A stretch of 64,000 nt of DNA, taken from NCBI GenBank assembly GCA_015680685.1, contig MNCI01002105.1, positions 149,892-213,891 of the forward strand, read 5' to 3'. The stretch comes from Gnetum montanum. Taxonomy: Eukaryota; Streptophyta; Gnetopsida; Gnetales; Gnetaceae. The first letter of the stretch is position 1, and every line of letters starts with the position of its first letter. A program made the position numbers and the translations under genes. Of this stretch, positions 11,711-23,640 are shown piece after piece. The notes under the pieces were generated by a model. It ran no database searches. It was not told the origin of the DNA and saw nothing but the letters and a program-made list of their open reading frames with translations.

Positions 11711-12801
11711 TGTGTCAATTGAAAACTTCGGTGGCTGGAACATCAAGAGGTTAGCGGACATACAGCCTAACCCTGAGTCTATTTGAGGGCTATGCTGGAA
11801 ATGGAGATGGGGTGCCCTAAATGGTCTTGTCGATTGAATAAATACATTGCCAGTTGTAATTGGGGTAATGGGTGCAACTGAGGGGTGGCATGGTTAGTTG
11901 AAATGCAAATACAAACAACGTGAAGTGGAGCTAGGTGTCAAAGCAATTTTTCATGGTGCTAAGTGTAGAGCATAGCCACAAAATGGGGGAAAGTGTAGCC
12001 AAGGGTTTCGACCGAAACAAGGGTGTCAACCTGCAGAGACTACTGCTTAAGCATAGTACAATGTGATGATGCATGAAAAAGTGTGAAAAGATGCAAGAAA
12101 ATGTTAGAAATGGGAGAGAGAAATGGAACACCACCCCAAATGGGAGCATAGTTAACTCCAAAAGGATCTCAGAAGGTACATAGTGTATAATAGGCATAGT
12201 GGGCGCATAGTCATAGTCTTGGTGGTGTCGAGTCGTGAAGTCTAGTGCTTGTTGTAATGAACCGTGCCTACTAGGTTGGTTGCCGTGGTGTACTGTGTAG
12301 TGTTCTGTAGGGCTACAATGGGGCTGCAGTGTATCGCATGGTGCAAGGATGCCTATTTGCTGGTGTGGTGTGCTCTAGGTCTTGTTCACCCACGAAGCTA
12401 AGTGCTAAGATGCCAAGATGCCAAAATGCCAAATGAAAGTGCCAACTGTCCACCCATAAAATGTTGGGACATAGGGGTATTTATAGGGCTAGGGTTAGCC
12501 CAAAAAGCAGATTGGGTGCCATGTGGTAGTGCAGTAGGTGGGACTATGAGAAAAATTCAAAAAATTTTCTAAGTCCAAAGGTGACCAGAAAAGTTTGAAA
12601 ATTTTTCTAGCTCTAGCTGCTACGCTCACCCTATGCTACACGTAGGATGAATAACTTAGCAGTTTGAAAATTTTTTGCAAAATTGGTAGTTGGAGCTAAC
12701 TACACTAAACACTTAGAAAATTTTGGGCAAAGTGTCACCATTTTGACACTTAGCCAAATTTATAGTCAAGAAGCCGAGACCTAAAATTTTGTGGTGTTTC
12801 A
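11711..12801 (-). repeat. Element E 3' LTR
   Basis: This 1091-bp copy aligns along its length with 18703-19718, with the same start spacing to TCGGTGG and the same end GAGACCT-AAATTTT...GTTTCA. A TATAAATA-type box lies on the minus strand at 12478-12485. Near the right end, GCTAAGTGTCA-like phrases recur. Confidence 0.85.
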
Positions 12802-14640
12802 ATGACCCATCTTTGTTGATGTCTGGAGGAATGGCTCGAGAGACATCGATAAAGAATTGCAAAACATCATAGCAAATGTGGCACCAACATCACTTGTTGA
12901 TACTAGATCAGGTGTTGTTCCACCATGTTTAGGAGTGTTGTGGATAAGGGTATGCAGGGCAAAGTGTGTAGGCAATGTGCTAGGGAGATGAAATACAAGT
13001 TGAGGAAATAAAATGCAAACAGTGTATCCTAATGTAAGATGCAAAGTTAGCATGGCTAACAATGACCATGGCATGAAGTGGCTTACCATTGAAACATTTA
13101 CCTCTCATCGGAGTGCTCATGAGATAGTCAAAGTTAATCCAAGGCTAGGCTGGTTGCAAAGCTACAACATTGTTAATTTGCTTGATGATGTGCTTTTTCC
13201 CATTTTCTTTTTTTTTTTTTCAATTTTTGCTTTTTTTTTTGATTTGTTGTGAGGTGAACCCTCATTAGGTTTGACTTACTGCTAAATGTTAGTTTCAAGG
13301 TGTGGGCCATTGAGTAGATGGGCTTTGCCTTGATGCAACCGCATTGTGTCTATAGGATAGGTGTTTCCTCCTTAGGATGAGTTGTGTTACATTTTCTTAG
13401 GCCTTGAATTGCCAACAAAGGCTCCCCATGAGATGATTTGCATTATGGTATGTGAATGTAAGAGTGCATGTGCATAGGTTGGAATGAGATGAGGGGGATG
13501 TGCAATCTTCAACAGCTTTGCTAGCTCAATCATGCACATCAGAGTGATATGGCAACTTGTCGCTACGATGAGATGCATCTTTGCATTACTGCCTTCGTGG
13601 CTTCTTCCTACAAACACAACTCTGAGAAGACAAGAAAACCACAAAACGTAAAATGCAAGTGCAAATGCCAGATGTGAAGATGCTATAAGTTTTGGATGTA
13701 AAGATGTTGCAAATGTGTCAAATGTTGCACTAGTTGCAAATGCTAGGGAAGCTAGTGAAAGTGCTAAGGCAATGATGTTGCAAGTTCTCTAAAGGTTGCA
13801 TTGATGGTAGGTGTTCCAAAATATCAGTAGAATGGTGGGAGGTGATGATGTTGTGAATGTGCGAACCTAGTTTAAGGTCCTGTAAGTTCGTGAACCTAGT
13901 TTAAGATCTTGGAAGACCATGGGATGCTAGTTTATAATCCTAGCAGACTATTGGGTGCTAATTTAACATCATAGTGGATGAGTTGTTGTGCTAGTTTAAC
14001 GTCATGACCCAAGGATGATTTGTACGAGTTTATAGTCATAGTGGATTGTTGTGCTAGTTTATAGTCATAATGGACTATCTATGCCATTTTTTTGCATCAT
14101 GGTGGATGAGTGCTTACCTTGCTTGTGTGAGGTGCAATGCTGCATGCGTAGTCATGCTGTGTGCCTACAAGATCCTACAAAAATCAACTAGAAAAACAAC
14201 ATCAAGTAGCACTTGTCATAAATAGAGTTAAAATGCACAAATAAAATGAATGCAATGCAAAAAGCAATAGTTTTAGGTTGTTTTAGGCCATGGGATAGTT
14301 TAAGGCCTTTTCAGGCCACAACAATAATTTAAGGTCATTTTGGGCCATCACTAATTTAAGGAATGTTTAGGCCATGTGTTTTTGTAGTATTATGATTATT
14401 TTTATTTCTATGTGTTTTTGATGTTTTTCAAATGCAATGTGTAAGCTAAGTGGATGTATGCATAAACAAAGTAGAAATATGTAAAAAAAGTGAAGCAGTG
14501 TGTAAACTAAAAAAGTAGGTGAAATGTAAATGCATGAACAAATGCAACATAAGAAAAAACAAAAAATGAATGGCTCATAGAGGCAAGGGGTAAGTAGGCG
14601 CTTAGCATGTTTTTGGCCAAGGAATAGTCTTAGTCACATA
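12802..14640 (-). other. Element E 3' untranslated region with minisatellite
   Basis: No conserved coding sequence was found. A degenerate array of 29-34-bp units beginning CTAGTTTAACGTCATAGTGG occupies about 13868-14125 (seven or eight units). Related TAGTTTAAGGCC phrases follow at 14270-14375. A T-rich tract is at 13200-13245. Variable 3' untranslated regions that carry tandem repeats are a known trait of Tat/Ogre elements. Confidence 0.65.
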
Positions 14641-15260
14641 GTTGCTTCCTAACTGGGTATGGATTAGGAGGCATGCATGGCTTAGGACCCTCTGGGAGGC
14701 TATTGGATTCAATTGCTCATTTGAGTATGTTAGCCTTATATGTTGTGTTGGTTGCCTTAGATGCATCACCAAAAAAATCCACCTTTGACACTTACTCCAT
14801 GCCTATGTTGTGGATAGCTGGAGAGGAGGCGTTATCACCGTGGATGATAACTTGACCACCTTTGTATGTAAGTTGGACTTCTTGGTGGATGGGAGAGGAG
14901 ATGACCTATAGTTGAGCTAGCCAAGGCCTACCCAAGATTAGGTTGAAGCTTGGCATCTCCTCTATGATAGTGAAATCTGCGTTGGTGGGAAATTTTTCTC
15001 CTACCATGAAGGCTAATCTGATTTTACCCTTAACAATGACACATGATCCGTTGAAGGATTTTAGACATGCGACTTGGGTTGGCCTAATTTCGTCTACCAA
15101 GCCTAGCTTGTCAATGATGGAGTGTAGAACTATGTTTGTTATTGCACCATCATCAATATGCACTCTATGGATTGTGCATTGCCCAACACATATGCTAATG
15201 GACAATGGAGCTGTAGTGACCTCCTCTCATTTTGGGTTGACCTTAACTGCATTGTCGTGA
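14640..15260 (-). pseudogene. Element E retropepsin-like protease
   Basis: The best segment (15205-14906) reads TIHRVHIDDGAITNIV and, about 70 residues later, FNLILGRPWL. These are the two landmarks of the LTR-retrotransposon aspartic protease, with DDGA in place of the usual D-S/T-G-A. The frame continues through LTYKGGQVIIHGDNASSP to about 14640 with two stops. No reverse transcriptase follows. It would have processed the gag polyprotein. Confidence 0.8.
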
Positions 15261-15892
15261 AACTCTAAGGATGTTGAACTTGATTCCTATAGTGTAGGGG
15301 GCAACATCATTACATGGATGGTATTCTCATCTATAGGTATGTTCTCTATAACAAGAATGAAGGCCAACATTTAGGCCAACGCTTGGCGATGAGTAGATGA
15401 GGTCATGACCAGGTCATATAAGCTCAATGTTGTGTTCTTTTGTTGAGCATTTGTTTCACCTGGGTTAGTGTAGATACAAGGTCCTTATCGTCAGCTGTTG
15501 TGTTGGACTTGACTTCCTCCATGTGGCTTGAGAGATGGACCTCTCATGGCGGGGACTTGGGCTTAGGTTGCTTGGCTTGCTTGGGGGCAAGGGCCTTAGT
15601 GTTTGGTTGTTGCTTGCTAGTTATGGCCTTTGCTTTGACCATGGGGGTTGTGAGGTGCTTGTTCATCCTCTCGTGTTGCCATTTGGTAGGCCTACTTAGG
15701 TTGCTAGTGGGATTAGCCCTCAAAGGAGGAGAGATTGAGACATTACCCACTATTGGGCTTCGGGTAGGTGAGGGGTCATCATGTTATGGCATCCTTATGA
15801 TAAATGATGGTTTAGGAGTTGTTGTAGGCCCAACTCGTTGTGGGACCTTGATGATGAAAGGTTGCTTAGTGGTTGTTGTTGCTACATCATGC

Positions 15893-15955
15893 TAGTTTAA
15901 CGTCTTAGTGGATGATTGGTTTCGTTGCCAATTTAACGTCTTAGAGGATGATTGC
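15893..15955. repeat. Minisatellite unit pair inside element E gag
   Basis: Two copies of the AGTTTAACGTCTTAGTGGAT-type unit occur between the PxFVIKVP-coding repeats. They match the arrays at 13868-14125 and 17391-17540. Confidence 0.7.
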
Positions 15956-17390
15956 TATGGAACCTTGATCACAAAGGGTGTTGTGGGTGCTTGAGGTGGC
16001 ACTTTGATAACAAAGGAAGGCCTCTTGTTTGTGGAGGTTTAGGGGATCCTTGCCTTGCTAGGAGGCACGTAGATCAAAAAAGGTTGTTGCATAGGTTTAG
16101 ACTTGCCACCTACGCTAATGGAGTTTATCACATAGGTGGCATCATCTACATTGGATTGGCTCACTATCTCAAGCACCAGTTGGCCCCGTTCTATCATTCT
16201 TTGTAGATTATCTTGCAAAGCACGACAGTTGTTCATATTATGACCAAACATTTAGTGGTAATGATAATATTGGTCTAGCTTGAAGTGTTGTGGAGCTAGG
16301 GGCTCGTTTGGTACTGCTAAGGTGGGATTCCTTAGTAGTTCACAGTACTTGTCATGTTTTTGATAGGTAATCTCTGATACATGTTTGTATTGGATTTGCC
16401 TAGCTTTTAAGAGTTTCTCTAGCAATTCAAAGGATTCCATCAGTAGTGGTGTATACTTTGAGTGATCCTTGCTCTCAAAGTTGTTCCTTGGGTTGACCCC
16501 TACCAAAGTATGCGAGTTGGCACTAGAGTTAGTGGCTTTGTGAGCTGGGGCCTTGGGCTACTTAGCCATCAGGCCTCAGTTGATTTCTTTTGTGCTTGTG
16601 GCCACTATTGCCATTGTTGCATTTTCCTTATGCACATGTTATTTTCTGGAGGCCATGTAGGTTAGGTCATTACTAGCTTGTGCTACCTCCTCTATACCCT
16701 TCGTTTGGGAAAAGTCTTGGCTAAGAGACTTTGGGACTAGGTAATATAGTTTGGACTTGATGAAGTCATTAACTACACCCTTGAAGATGGCTAGTAGATG
16801 CATCTCTACTAGGGGTTCACACATTTCTTTTAATGTAGCACTTCAACATTGGAGAAATTTTGGCACAAGCTCTAGGGGCCCCTACTTAACCTGCATGAGT
16901 TTGTCAAGGGTTGCTTCAAGCTTTAGGTTGTACTTGAAATGTGTCACAAACTAGCTTATGAGGTCCTCCAAAGAAGATATTGAGGCCTTGGGTAGCACAA
17001 GATACCAGTCTAAGGTCTTGCCAATGAGTGACATGGGGAACACACGCATGATGGCATGTGACCAAGCTTGAAGGAGCAGGCACTTGGATGGAAATGTGAC
17101 CAAGTGTGCATTAGGGTTCCCTTTGCCATTGTACTTGGTGAGTTGAGGTAGCTAGACCCTAGTTGGAAGTGTTAGGGGTGGGACTATAGGACTTATGGGG
17201 TCATCTTAGTAGAAGCCCACCACCTTGCCGATTTCGGTGGAGGTAGCTTTGACTTGGTTAATCTCCTCCATCAAAATTTGGATTAGCTAGAATGCCTGAT
17301 CCAAGCTTGGGGATGTGCCAATTGGTTGCATTAGTTGGGCTTACGTTGGTTGTATAATGTAGGGTTAGATTGTTGGTTGTAGAGTTTTCC

Positions 17391-17540
17391 AGTTTAATAT
17401 CATAGCAGATGGGCATTGCCATTTTAACATCATGGTAGACTAGAGTTGCTAGTTTAATGTCGTAGTAGATGGGTATTGCTAGTGTAACATCATAGCAAAT
17501 GGTTGTTGCTAGTTTAACGTCGTAGAAAATGGGTTTAGTT
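17391..17540. repeat. 30-bp minisatellite, five in-frame units
   Basis: Five consecutive 30-bp units (AGTTTAATATCATAGCAGAT and variants) encode a decapeptide repeat on the minus strand. The phase of exactly 30 bp keeps the gag frame open. Confidence 0.85.
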
Positions 17541-18189
17541 GATGTGTTGGGTGAGCGATGGGCATGGTGATCAAGGTAGGCCACACACGAGTGGGTTGGA
17601 CAGACATTGTGAGCATCGATGAGATAGGCGAGACATAGGATGCCTGAATCATATGGGGCTAGGAGGTGGCCTCTATGTGAGTATGGGGTTGGACAACTAC
17701 AACGGTCACTCAAAAGGAAGGCTAAATTGGCATGGTTACCATCTCAAAGAGGATAGGTGGACCGAACCAAGGAGGGATTGTATTACGGAGTGGTTATTGG
17801 AAGATGGTTTAGAGGGGGCTCTCGCATTTAGAGTAGGTCTCAAACACATCTTCCTCCTCCTGTGAGGCTTTCTTGTAGGTTGTCCCTGCATCATGCTCAT
17901 TTGAACAAATGAGTTGGAACAATAGTTGGTTGTAGGACTTTGTGAGTGGAATTATGTCGAATAAGGAGGGGTTGTACTCCCATATGTCTTAGTGGACTAG
18001 TTTGTAGTTCTATTTTGCCTCCAAGTCAAGGCAATCCACTAGTAATCCTACTTGGATTTTGACACAAAAAAAATTGTATTGTTCATGGCTTAGTGCGACA
18101 TGCTTTGGGTGGATCTTGGTGTCAAATGTGTTAGACATAGACGTGGAAGGTTGATTTAAATTCATGTTCACATATTGGGTTATGAGTGT

Positions 18190-18445
18190 TTCTATTTACA
18201 AAAAATAGCTAACTCTAAAAATTGCAGAAAAATGCCTAAGTTTGTCGATAGTAGAAAAATGGCTAAGTATAAAAATGTAGAAAAACAGCTAAGTGTAAAA
18301 ATGTAGGAAAATGGCTAAGTATGCAAACTATAAAAAATTTACTAAGTGTATAATTATAGAAAATTTGCTAAGTATGAAATTGCAAAAATTTGGCTAAGTA
18401 TGAAAATGCAAAAAAAAAAAAAAATGCTAACTATGAAAAGTGTTG
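18190..18445. repeat. A-rich 26-32-bp tandem repeats in element E 5' region
   Basis: About eight degenerate units of the type GGCTAAGTATAAAAATGTAG are present between the 5' LTR and gag. I saw no convincing primer-binding site in the region next to the LTR. Confidence 0.75.
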
Positions 18446-18702
18446 AAAATGGCTAACTCTAGTGCTATGCTCGCTACACTAGAGCTGGCTATGCTCTCTA
18501 TGCTGAGAGATAGCTATGCTCTCCTGAGCATTCGAAATTTTGGTTAAGTGCCAAAGATTTGCTTTGGCTTTTGTCTAATGGGGTTCCAGGGGAATTGATG
18601 ACGGGGCCCAACCTACACCCATTGATGGTGGAGAGAGAATATGGGACAAAAATCATAAAATGCATAAGGAAATGGTGAGGCCCTCTTTCTAGCATCAAAA
18701 AC

Positions 18703-19718
18703 TGTAACGAATAAAAACATCGGTGGTGGAATCACTAAGGGGTCAACGAATGCATAACCTTAACCTTGCCTCTGTGTAAGGGCCTTACTGGAAACGAAGG
18801 TAGAACACCCTAAATAGTCTTGTCAATGGAATAGGAACTTTGTTAGTTGCAATTAGGGGAATTGCGTGCAACTAGGGGGTGGCATGGTTTTCCAAAATGC
18901 AAATGCAAACAACATGAAATGGAGCTAAGTGTCAAAGCGGTGTTTCACGGTGCTAAATGTAGAGTGTAGCCATAGAATGGGGGCAAGTGTAGCCAAGTGT
19001 TTTGACTAAAATGAGGGTGTTAACCTACGGAGACTAATGCTTGAGCTTAGTATAGTGTGAAGACACATGAAAAAGTGTAAAAAGATGCAAGAAAAATGTA
19101 AGAAAATGCTAGAAATGAGAGAGAGAAATGGAACACCGCCCTAAATAGGAGCATAATTAACTCCAAAAGGGTCTCAAAAGGTACACAGTGCACAATAGGA
19201 ATAGTGGAAGCATAGTTATAGTATTGGTGATGTCAAGTTGTGAAGTCTAGCACTCGTTGTGATGAACCATGCCCACCAGGTTGGTCGCTATAGTGTGCCA
19301 TGCGATTCTATAGGACTGCAACAGGGCTGTAGTGTACCATGCAATGCAGGGATGCCTCTCTATCAATGTGATGTGCTCTAGGTCTCGTTTATCCATGAAG
19401 TTAAGTGCCAAGATGCCAAAATGCCAAATGCGAAATGAAAGTGCCAACTTCCCACTCCTAAAATGTTGGGGTGCAAGGGTATCTATAGGACTAGGGCTAG
19501 CCCAAAATGTGGATTAGATGCCACATGGAAGTGTAGTAGGTGGGACTACGAGAAAAATTTAGAAAATTTTCTAACTCCAGAGGTGACCAAAAAAGTTCAA
19601 AATTTTTTCGAACTCTAGTTGCTACGCTTGCCCTGTGTTACATGTTGGACGCATAACTTAGCAGTTAGAAAAAAGTTTGCAATTGAGATGTTGAGACCTG
19701 AAATTTTTTATTGTTTCA
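18703..19718 (-). repeat. Element E 5' LTR
   Basis: This 1016-bp copy matches 11711-12801. The first 21 bases align without gaps and both copies end GTTTCA. It is adjoined by TTATT, the outer target-duplication copy. Confidence 0.85.
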
Positions 19719-19723
19719 TTATT

Positions 19724-20035
19724 AATGAATATGTGCTACTCTAATTATATGGACCTCGATCTCCCAAGATTAGATTTGGAGAGATAAGCTTGAATCTAGG
19801 AAATCATGGAAATGATACTTAACATCTTATTTAAGGATTTTTTTAAATAAAGAATGAACTAATTATGAGATTATATAGGAATTATATGAATAGGATCTCA
19901 TCTTATTTAATATAGATTTATGGAAAAGATCTATCTAATTCCTTTGTGGAACATCTAATCATCATATTCCACATTCTTATTAGTACATTGTACATCTTGC
20001 TCATAGTTGTTGATTTTACTAGATGTACTTGAGTG
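19724..20035 (-). repeat. Copia 5' LTR, probable outer fragment
   Basis: By position this is the continuation of the LTR cut at 11710. The sequence is AT-rich and LTR-like, but the second LTR is absent from the window, so the outer edge could not be fixed. Confidence 0.4.
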
Positions 20036-20084
20036 TTTTTCATGTGATACAAAATTGAAACTTATTTTTTATTAAAATCCTTTT

Positions 20085-20730
20085 TTACATTAATTGAAAC
20101 AATTTGGTTGTAAAATCAAACGAATTTGAAGTGATAATGGTATCGAATTCAATAGGGATTCCTTTTATTAAGAAAAAGATATCAATCATCAATGTACTTG
20201 TGTTGCTACCTTGCAACAAAATGGCATACTTAAATAAAAACATTGACATCTTATAAATGTTGCTTGAGCTTCAAGGCTTTAGATTGATCTAGCTTTACAT
20301 TTTTTGGGGGAATATGTTCTCATCACTATCTATCTCATCATTTATACTTCCACACCTATTTTATCTAATTAAACCTCTCATCAAGTTCTTTTTAATTATA
20401 AACCTTTGCATTCTCATCTTAGAGTTTTTGGATGTCTATGATATGCTAGTATATTTTTTGATAAAAAATCAAAGTTTGGTCATGTTCTTTTCTTAGTTAT
20501 CCTTACATTCAAAAAGGATACAAGCTATTTGATTTGGATACTAAAAGATCATCATTGTTAAATGATGGATGAAATTCTAGATTAAAAAACTTGATTTTTT
20601 AATGAAATTTTAAGATTTTTGCTTACAACAAGCTAACCATGAGTCATGGTTATTGTATCCACTTTTTTGATTTCACAATTACCAAGAACAATTGTGGCTT
20701 CGGCATTGTCTCACCTAATTTTGAGCATAA
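20085..20730 (+). pseudogene. Ty1/copia integrase relic
   Basis: In shifting plus-strand frames the sequence reads SDNGIEFN, then CVATLQQNGI (compare TPQQNGV), a degenerate LINVA..A, a degenerate WGE......YLIN, then LHSHLRVFGCLCYA and QKGYKLFDLDTK. These are the catalytic-core and C-terminal landmarks of copia integrase. Frameshifts occur every 30-60 residues. Its orientation is opposite to the copia element at 1-20 kb, so it belongs to a different copy. No LTR was identified. Confidence 0.82.
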
Positions 20731-22859
20731 AACTCCCTAAAAATGACATCTAAAGGTATATTTTCAACTTCTAGAGGCCTCTAGGGACCATTTTAGCTCA
20801 TAACCTAGCATATGAGCATCACTTCTGGCAATCCTGGTGTTGGCGACCGTTTGGGACGCGACCGCCAACGAGTGTCCTCGAACAGGATTTAGGTGTCTGC
20901 TGGTCTCTGGCAACACCAAGGCCCAGATACCTCCAAATAAACTCAGTAGTTAATGTGAGTATGTGTGTGTGCTGTTGCAGCGTGTGGTTGTGAGAAATGT
21001 AATGATTGCATTGTATGTAAACTACAAATGACTTACTTTAAAGAGATTCAGCCAACTTTGCCCAGTACTATGAGTTCTTGAAAATTTCCTATTTTGTTCA
21101 ACTGCCTAGTCTACGTGGTCCTTATAATACCCACTTGTAACAAATAAGATTTTGCAAAAACATTTGAGCACAACTCCGCAATCTACTCCTAATTTTCCCC
21201 AGAGAAAGAGATAGTTCCACAAGAAAACTAGAAATAGAACAAGATTCGATGGAAATAGACAGAAAAGAAAAGAAAGAAGATTTGTGTAGACCTCAAATAT
21301 TTAAACAAGGTAAAATGACACGAGTAAACACTTCACAATAAAGCTATCCCAAATTCAATATCTACGAATTGTTCAAACTTCCAAGGCTCAAACAAGCAAT
21401 ATCTTCAAGACAATCCTACTATGCTACCAAAAATTACTGCGTAAACTACCACGTCCGAGACTCCATTTTGACTAGATAATAGATGTCAACGATTGCATTC
21501 AAATAGAACCTTTAAAAGACTTGACAATTTCTGATTGAAAAACCACGAGAATTCACTTTAAAGATAAAAAAAAGCTATTATAGTCCTATCAAAATACCAA
21601 AGATTTTCTAAACCCTCTCAACTACTGAATTGTTCAACGGCGTGACTACAAACAGAGTCTCTCTTACAACAATACCAATAGCAGTTCCCACACGTTGCAC
21701 AATAATGAAATTTACTACTAAAATGCTCTTAAGGCTTTTAAACACAAGCGTTTCTATGGAAAAATTTTAATAGAAATTTCTATCGGGCAACAAGAACAAT
21801 AAGAGCAATCTAAAAATCCCAAAATTACCTGCCAAGGATGATACTATCTAAACCACTAGCTAAACAATCAAAACAAAACAAAAAATGAAATGCATAACTC
21901 ACAGAACCATGACAAAGAGGCTGAAATCTTTATTCTAGCAAGCCATCTTGCAAGCAATCGTCACAACTTCTTCTTTACAAAATACTCTTCTCCCCAAGAC
22001 TCAAAGTGTCTCCAAGTAAGAGCCCAAGTGCTAACTAGTAGTCTTCAAAATGTGATGTATGAGACCCCAAGTGTGATGTGAGAAGTGATTTCCCTCCTCC
22101 TTGACCCTTGAAGCCTTTTTATAGGGTTCCAAGGTAGGTAGGGAAGTTACATATTCAAAAATATCTCACCTAACTTCTCTCCCAAGTAACTTGGCCAACC
22201 AATTAGGAGGTTACTTGCCCAACAAGTTAGGAGGTTACTTGCCCAACAAGTTAGGTAAGTTACAACAATATTGGGTGGTTTCAACCACCAAAGAGATAAA
22301 AAGGCTACAATTGACAAGTGGTCTTGGTGGTTACAATATCATAGAAAATTAAAATACAACCACTAAAATACATAGAAATACAAGCTATAGTTGCAACTTA
22401 TTCCATACATATATATCCCTTTTATTTTGCTTCTTCAAAATGAGATGTCAAGTCTTCTAAGTGATGTATAGAGAAGTTACAATTTCAAAATATCTCACCT
22501 AACGTCTCTCCCAAGTAACTTGTCCAACCAATAGGAGATTACTTGCTAAAATATCCTAGCTAACTTTTCTTCCAAGTAAGGTGGTTACAACTTACTCATT
22601 TAATTAGGAAGGATTTATTTAGGAAGTTATACATGTAATTAGGAGAGATTTATGCTTTGGAAATTATATCTATACTTTTAAACAAACATGTCATAAACAT
22701 GTTAATGTTACAAATATTTGTAAGTGCTTAATATAACTTATATATATATATAATATCAACCAACAATGTTTTTGAAGTCTTGAGATAAATTAGAAAAGGG
22801 TAAGTTTATAACTAGGGCTTCACATGTGCATATGGTATTGTGGATTATTTTAAATTTTA
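20731..22859. other. Unassigned AT-rich DNA with a 24-bp duplication
   Basis: No coding feature is supported. A 24-bp unit (TTAGGAGGTTACTTGCCCAA...) is duplicated exactly at 22203-22226 and 22227-22250. Similar phrases (CTCACCTAACTTCTCTCCCA) recur at 22165 and 22495. TTTTTATAGGGTTCC at about 22116 could be an LTR promoter. TTGGCGACCGTTTGGGA at about 20844 resembles primer-binding sites of Tat-type elements, but no LTR pair was found to confirm either reading. A TA microsatellite is at about 22738-22752. Confidence 0.35.
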
Positions 22860-23640
22860 TTTAATAAACTGCAAACTTCGGTTTACCAGCATCGGCCAGA
22901 AATATCTCTGGACACTTGTCCTGATGTGCTTCCGTGTCTTTGTTGCTGTATTCATCGGACTGGTATGCGATGCCGAATGCATCAGCGTTGGTCATGGCTG
23001 CTGTTTTGGGAGGTAAGTTGCAGGAGGACGACATACCACCCAAAATTCAAAATGAATCTGCTTGTCGTCCGCCCTTTGCTCTCTGCCTTTTGTCCTCTGT
23101 TTTTTATTTTCTGCAGTGCAATTGTAGATGCGCGGGACAGAACACCGAAAAATGCAGATTCTGATTTGGGGTTTTTCATGCATCCTGCGTCCGCGTATGG
23201 TGTTGGTGCTGCCGTTATTGCCTTCATCTGCCTTTGTGCGCCCGCTTCTTGCGTGTTATGTTGACGCCATTGCCGGATTAACCCTGCTGGAAGCCCTAAT
23301 GGTGGAAAAACAGACCCACGAATTTTCCAAGAACACCCAAACTTCCACCAAATGATGAATTTGCGCTGGCAGTGGAAGAACCCTTGTCAATCCTGCCACT
23401 GTGTGGAGCAGGAAAATCGAGTTCAATTCCATTGCTGAACTCACCAAATCGTTAGCGGAATCCGCGAATAGGGCTGCGTTGAGGACAAAATCCTGGGAGG
23501 TAAAATGGGCATTTTCTGTGGCCATCCAGAGCACATTCAGACAACGATGATTGCAGGTATTATTTAGCTGTTGTGTAGGCCTTCCACAGATCCATGCCCA
23601 GGAATTTCATGATTCGGTTTGTTGTACTACGTGAGTGAGG
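22860..23640. other. GC-richer island, possible gene fragment
   Basis: Base composition rises sharply relative to both sides, and CpG-containing words are common. This is unlike the surrounding decayed repeats and suggests low-copy DNA or a relatively recent gene fragment. Several overlapping short ORFs exist on both strands. A minus-strand ORF at 23534-23256 (ATENAHFTSQDFVLNAALFA) is also open. I could not assign a family. Confidence 0.4.
23052..23264 (+). CDS. Small ORF with signal-peptide-like N-terminus, hypothetical
   Basis: The 70-residue ORF starts MNLLVVRPLLSAFCPLFFIF, a textbook hydrophobic signal or anchor sequence. A short polar stretch (DARDRTPKNADSD) follows, then a second hydrophobic segment (YGVGAAVIAFICLCAPASCV). 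The layout of one membrane segment, a short loop, and a second segment ending in cysteines is reminiscent of the start of plant DUF1218 membrane proteins, but the match is weak and by eye only. It may be a first exon or a chance ORF in a gene fragment. Confidence 0.25.
   Translation: MNLLVVRPLLSAFCPLFFIFCSAIVDARDRTPKNADSDLGFFMHPASAYGVGAAVIAFICLCAPASCVLC

Larger units (their letters stand above)
15300..17713 (-). pseudogene. gag: Element E gag (Tat/Ogre type)
   Basis: The core (17140-16640) has LTKYNGKGNPNAHLVTF, LIGKTLDWYLVLPKASISSL, FVTHFKYNLKLEATL and LLAIFKGVVNDF, the standard gag pattern of this branch. A zinc-finger remnant near 16260-16160 reads YYHYH, stop, MFGHNMNNCRALQDNLQRMI, equivalent to the C/H...GH....C finger that precedes IxRGQL. 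Downstream (16080-15760) the peptide PxFVIKVP is repeated about four times. The N-terminal part (17530-17390) contains five in-frame 10-residue repeats of the type YDVKLATTIC, encoded by a 30-bp minisatellite. Multiple stops are present. Confidence 0.82.
11711..19718 (-). mobile_element. Element E: Tat-type LTR retrotransposon, gag-protease only
   Basis: LTRs lie at 11711-12801 and 18703-19718, both beginning TGT and ending GTTTCA on the plus strand. The flanks TTACT (11706-11710) and TTATT (19719-19723) are a one-mismatch target duplication. The gene order on the minus strand is gag (17.7-15.3 kb) then protease (15.2-14.6 kb). The remaining 1.8 kb before the 3' LTR has no reverse transcriptase or integrase motif. 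The gag and zinc-finger style are those of the Tat/Ogre branch of Ty3/gypsy. It is inserted in the copia 5' LTR. LTR divergence is substantial, so it is old. Confidence 0.87.

Noticed and set aside
15440-15895. 151-codon plus-strand ORF
   Set aside because: It is the antisense shadow of the low-complexity gag tail of element E; the minus frame carries the family motifs.
13868-17540. Regular repeats that might suggest a CRISPR array
   Set aside because: Units are contiguous, degenerate minisatellites without unique spacers, in a plant retrotransposon; no cas genes.
20844-20860. TTGGCGACCGTTTGGGA as a retrotransposon primer-binding site
   Set aside because: It resembles Tat-type sites, but no LTR edge or paired LTR was found beside it, so it was not called as a feature.
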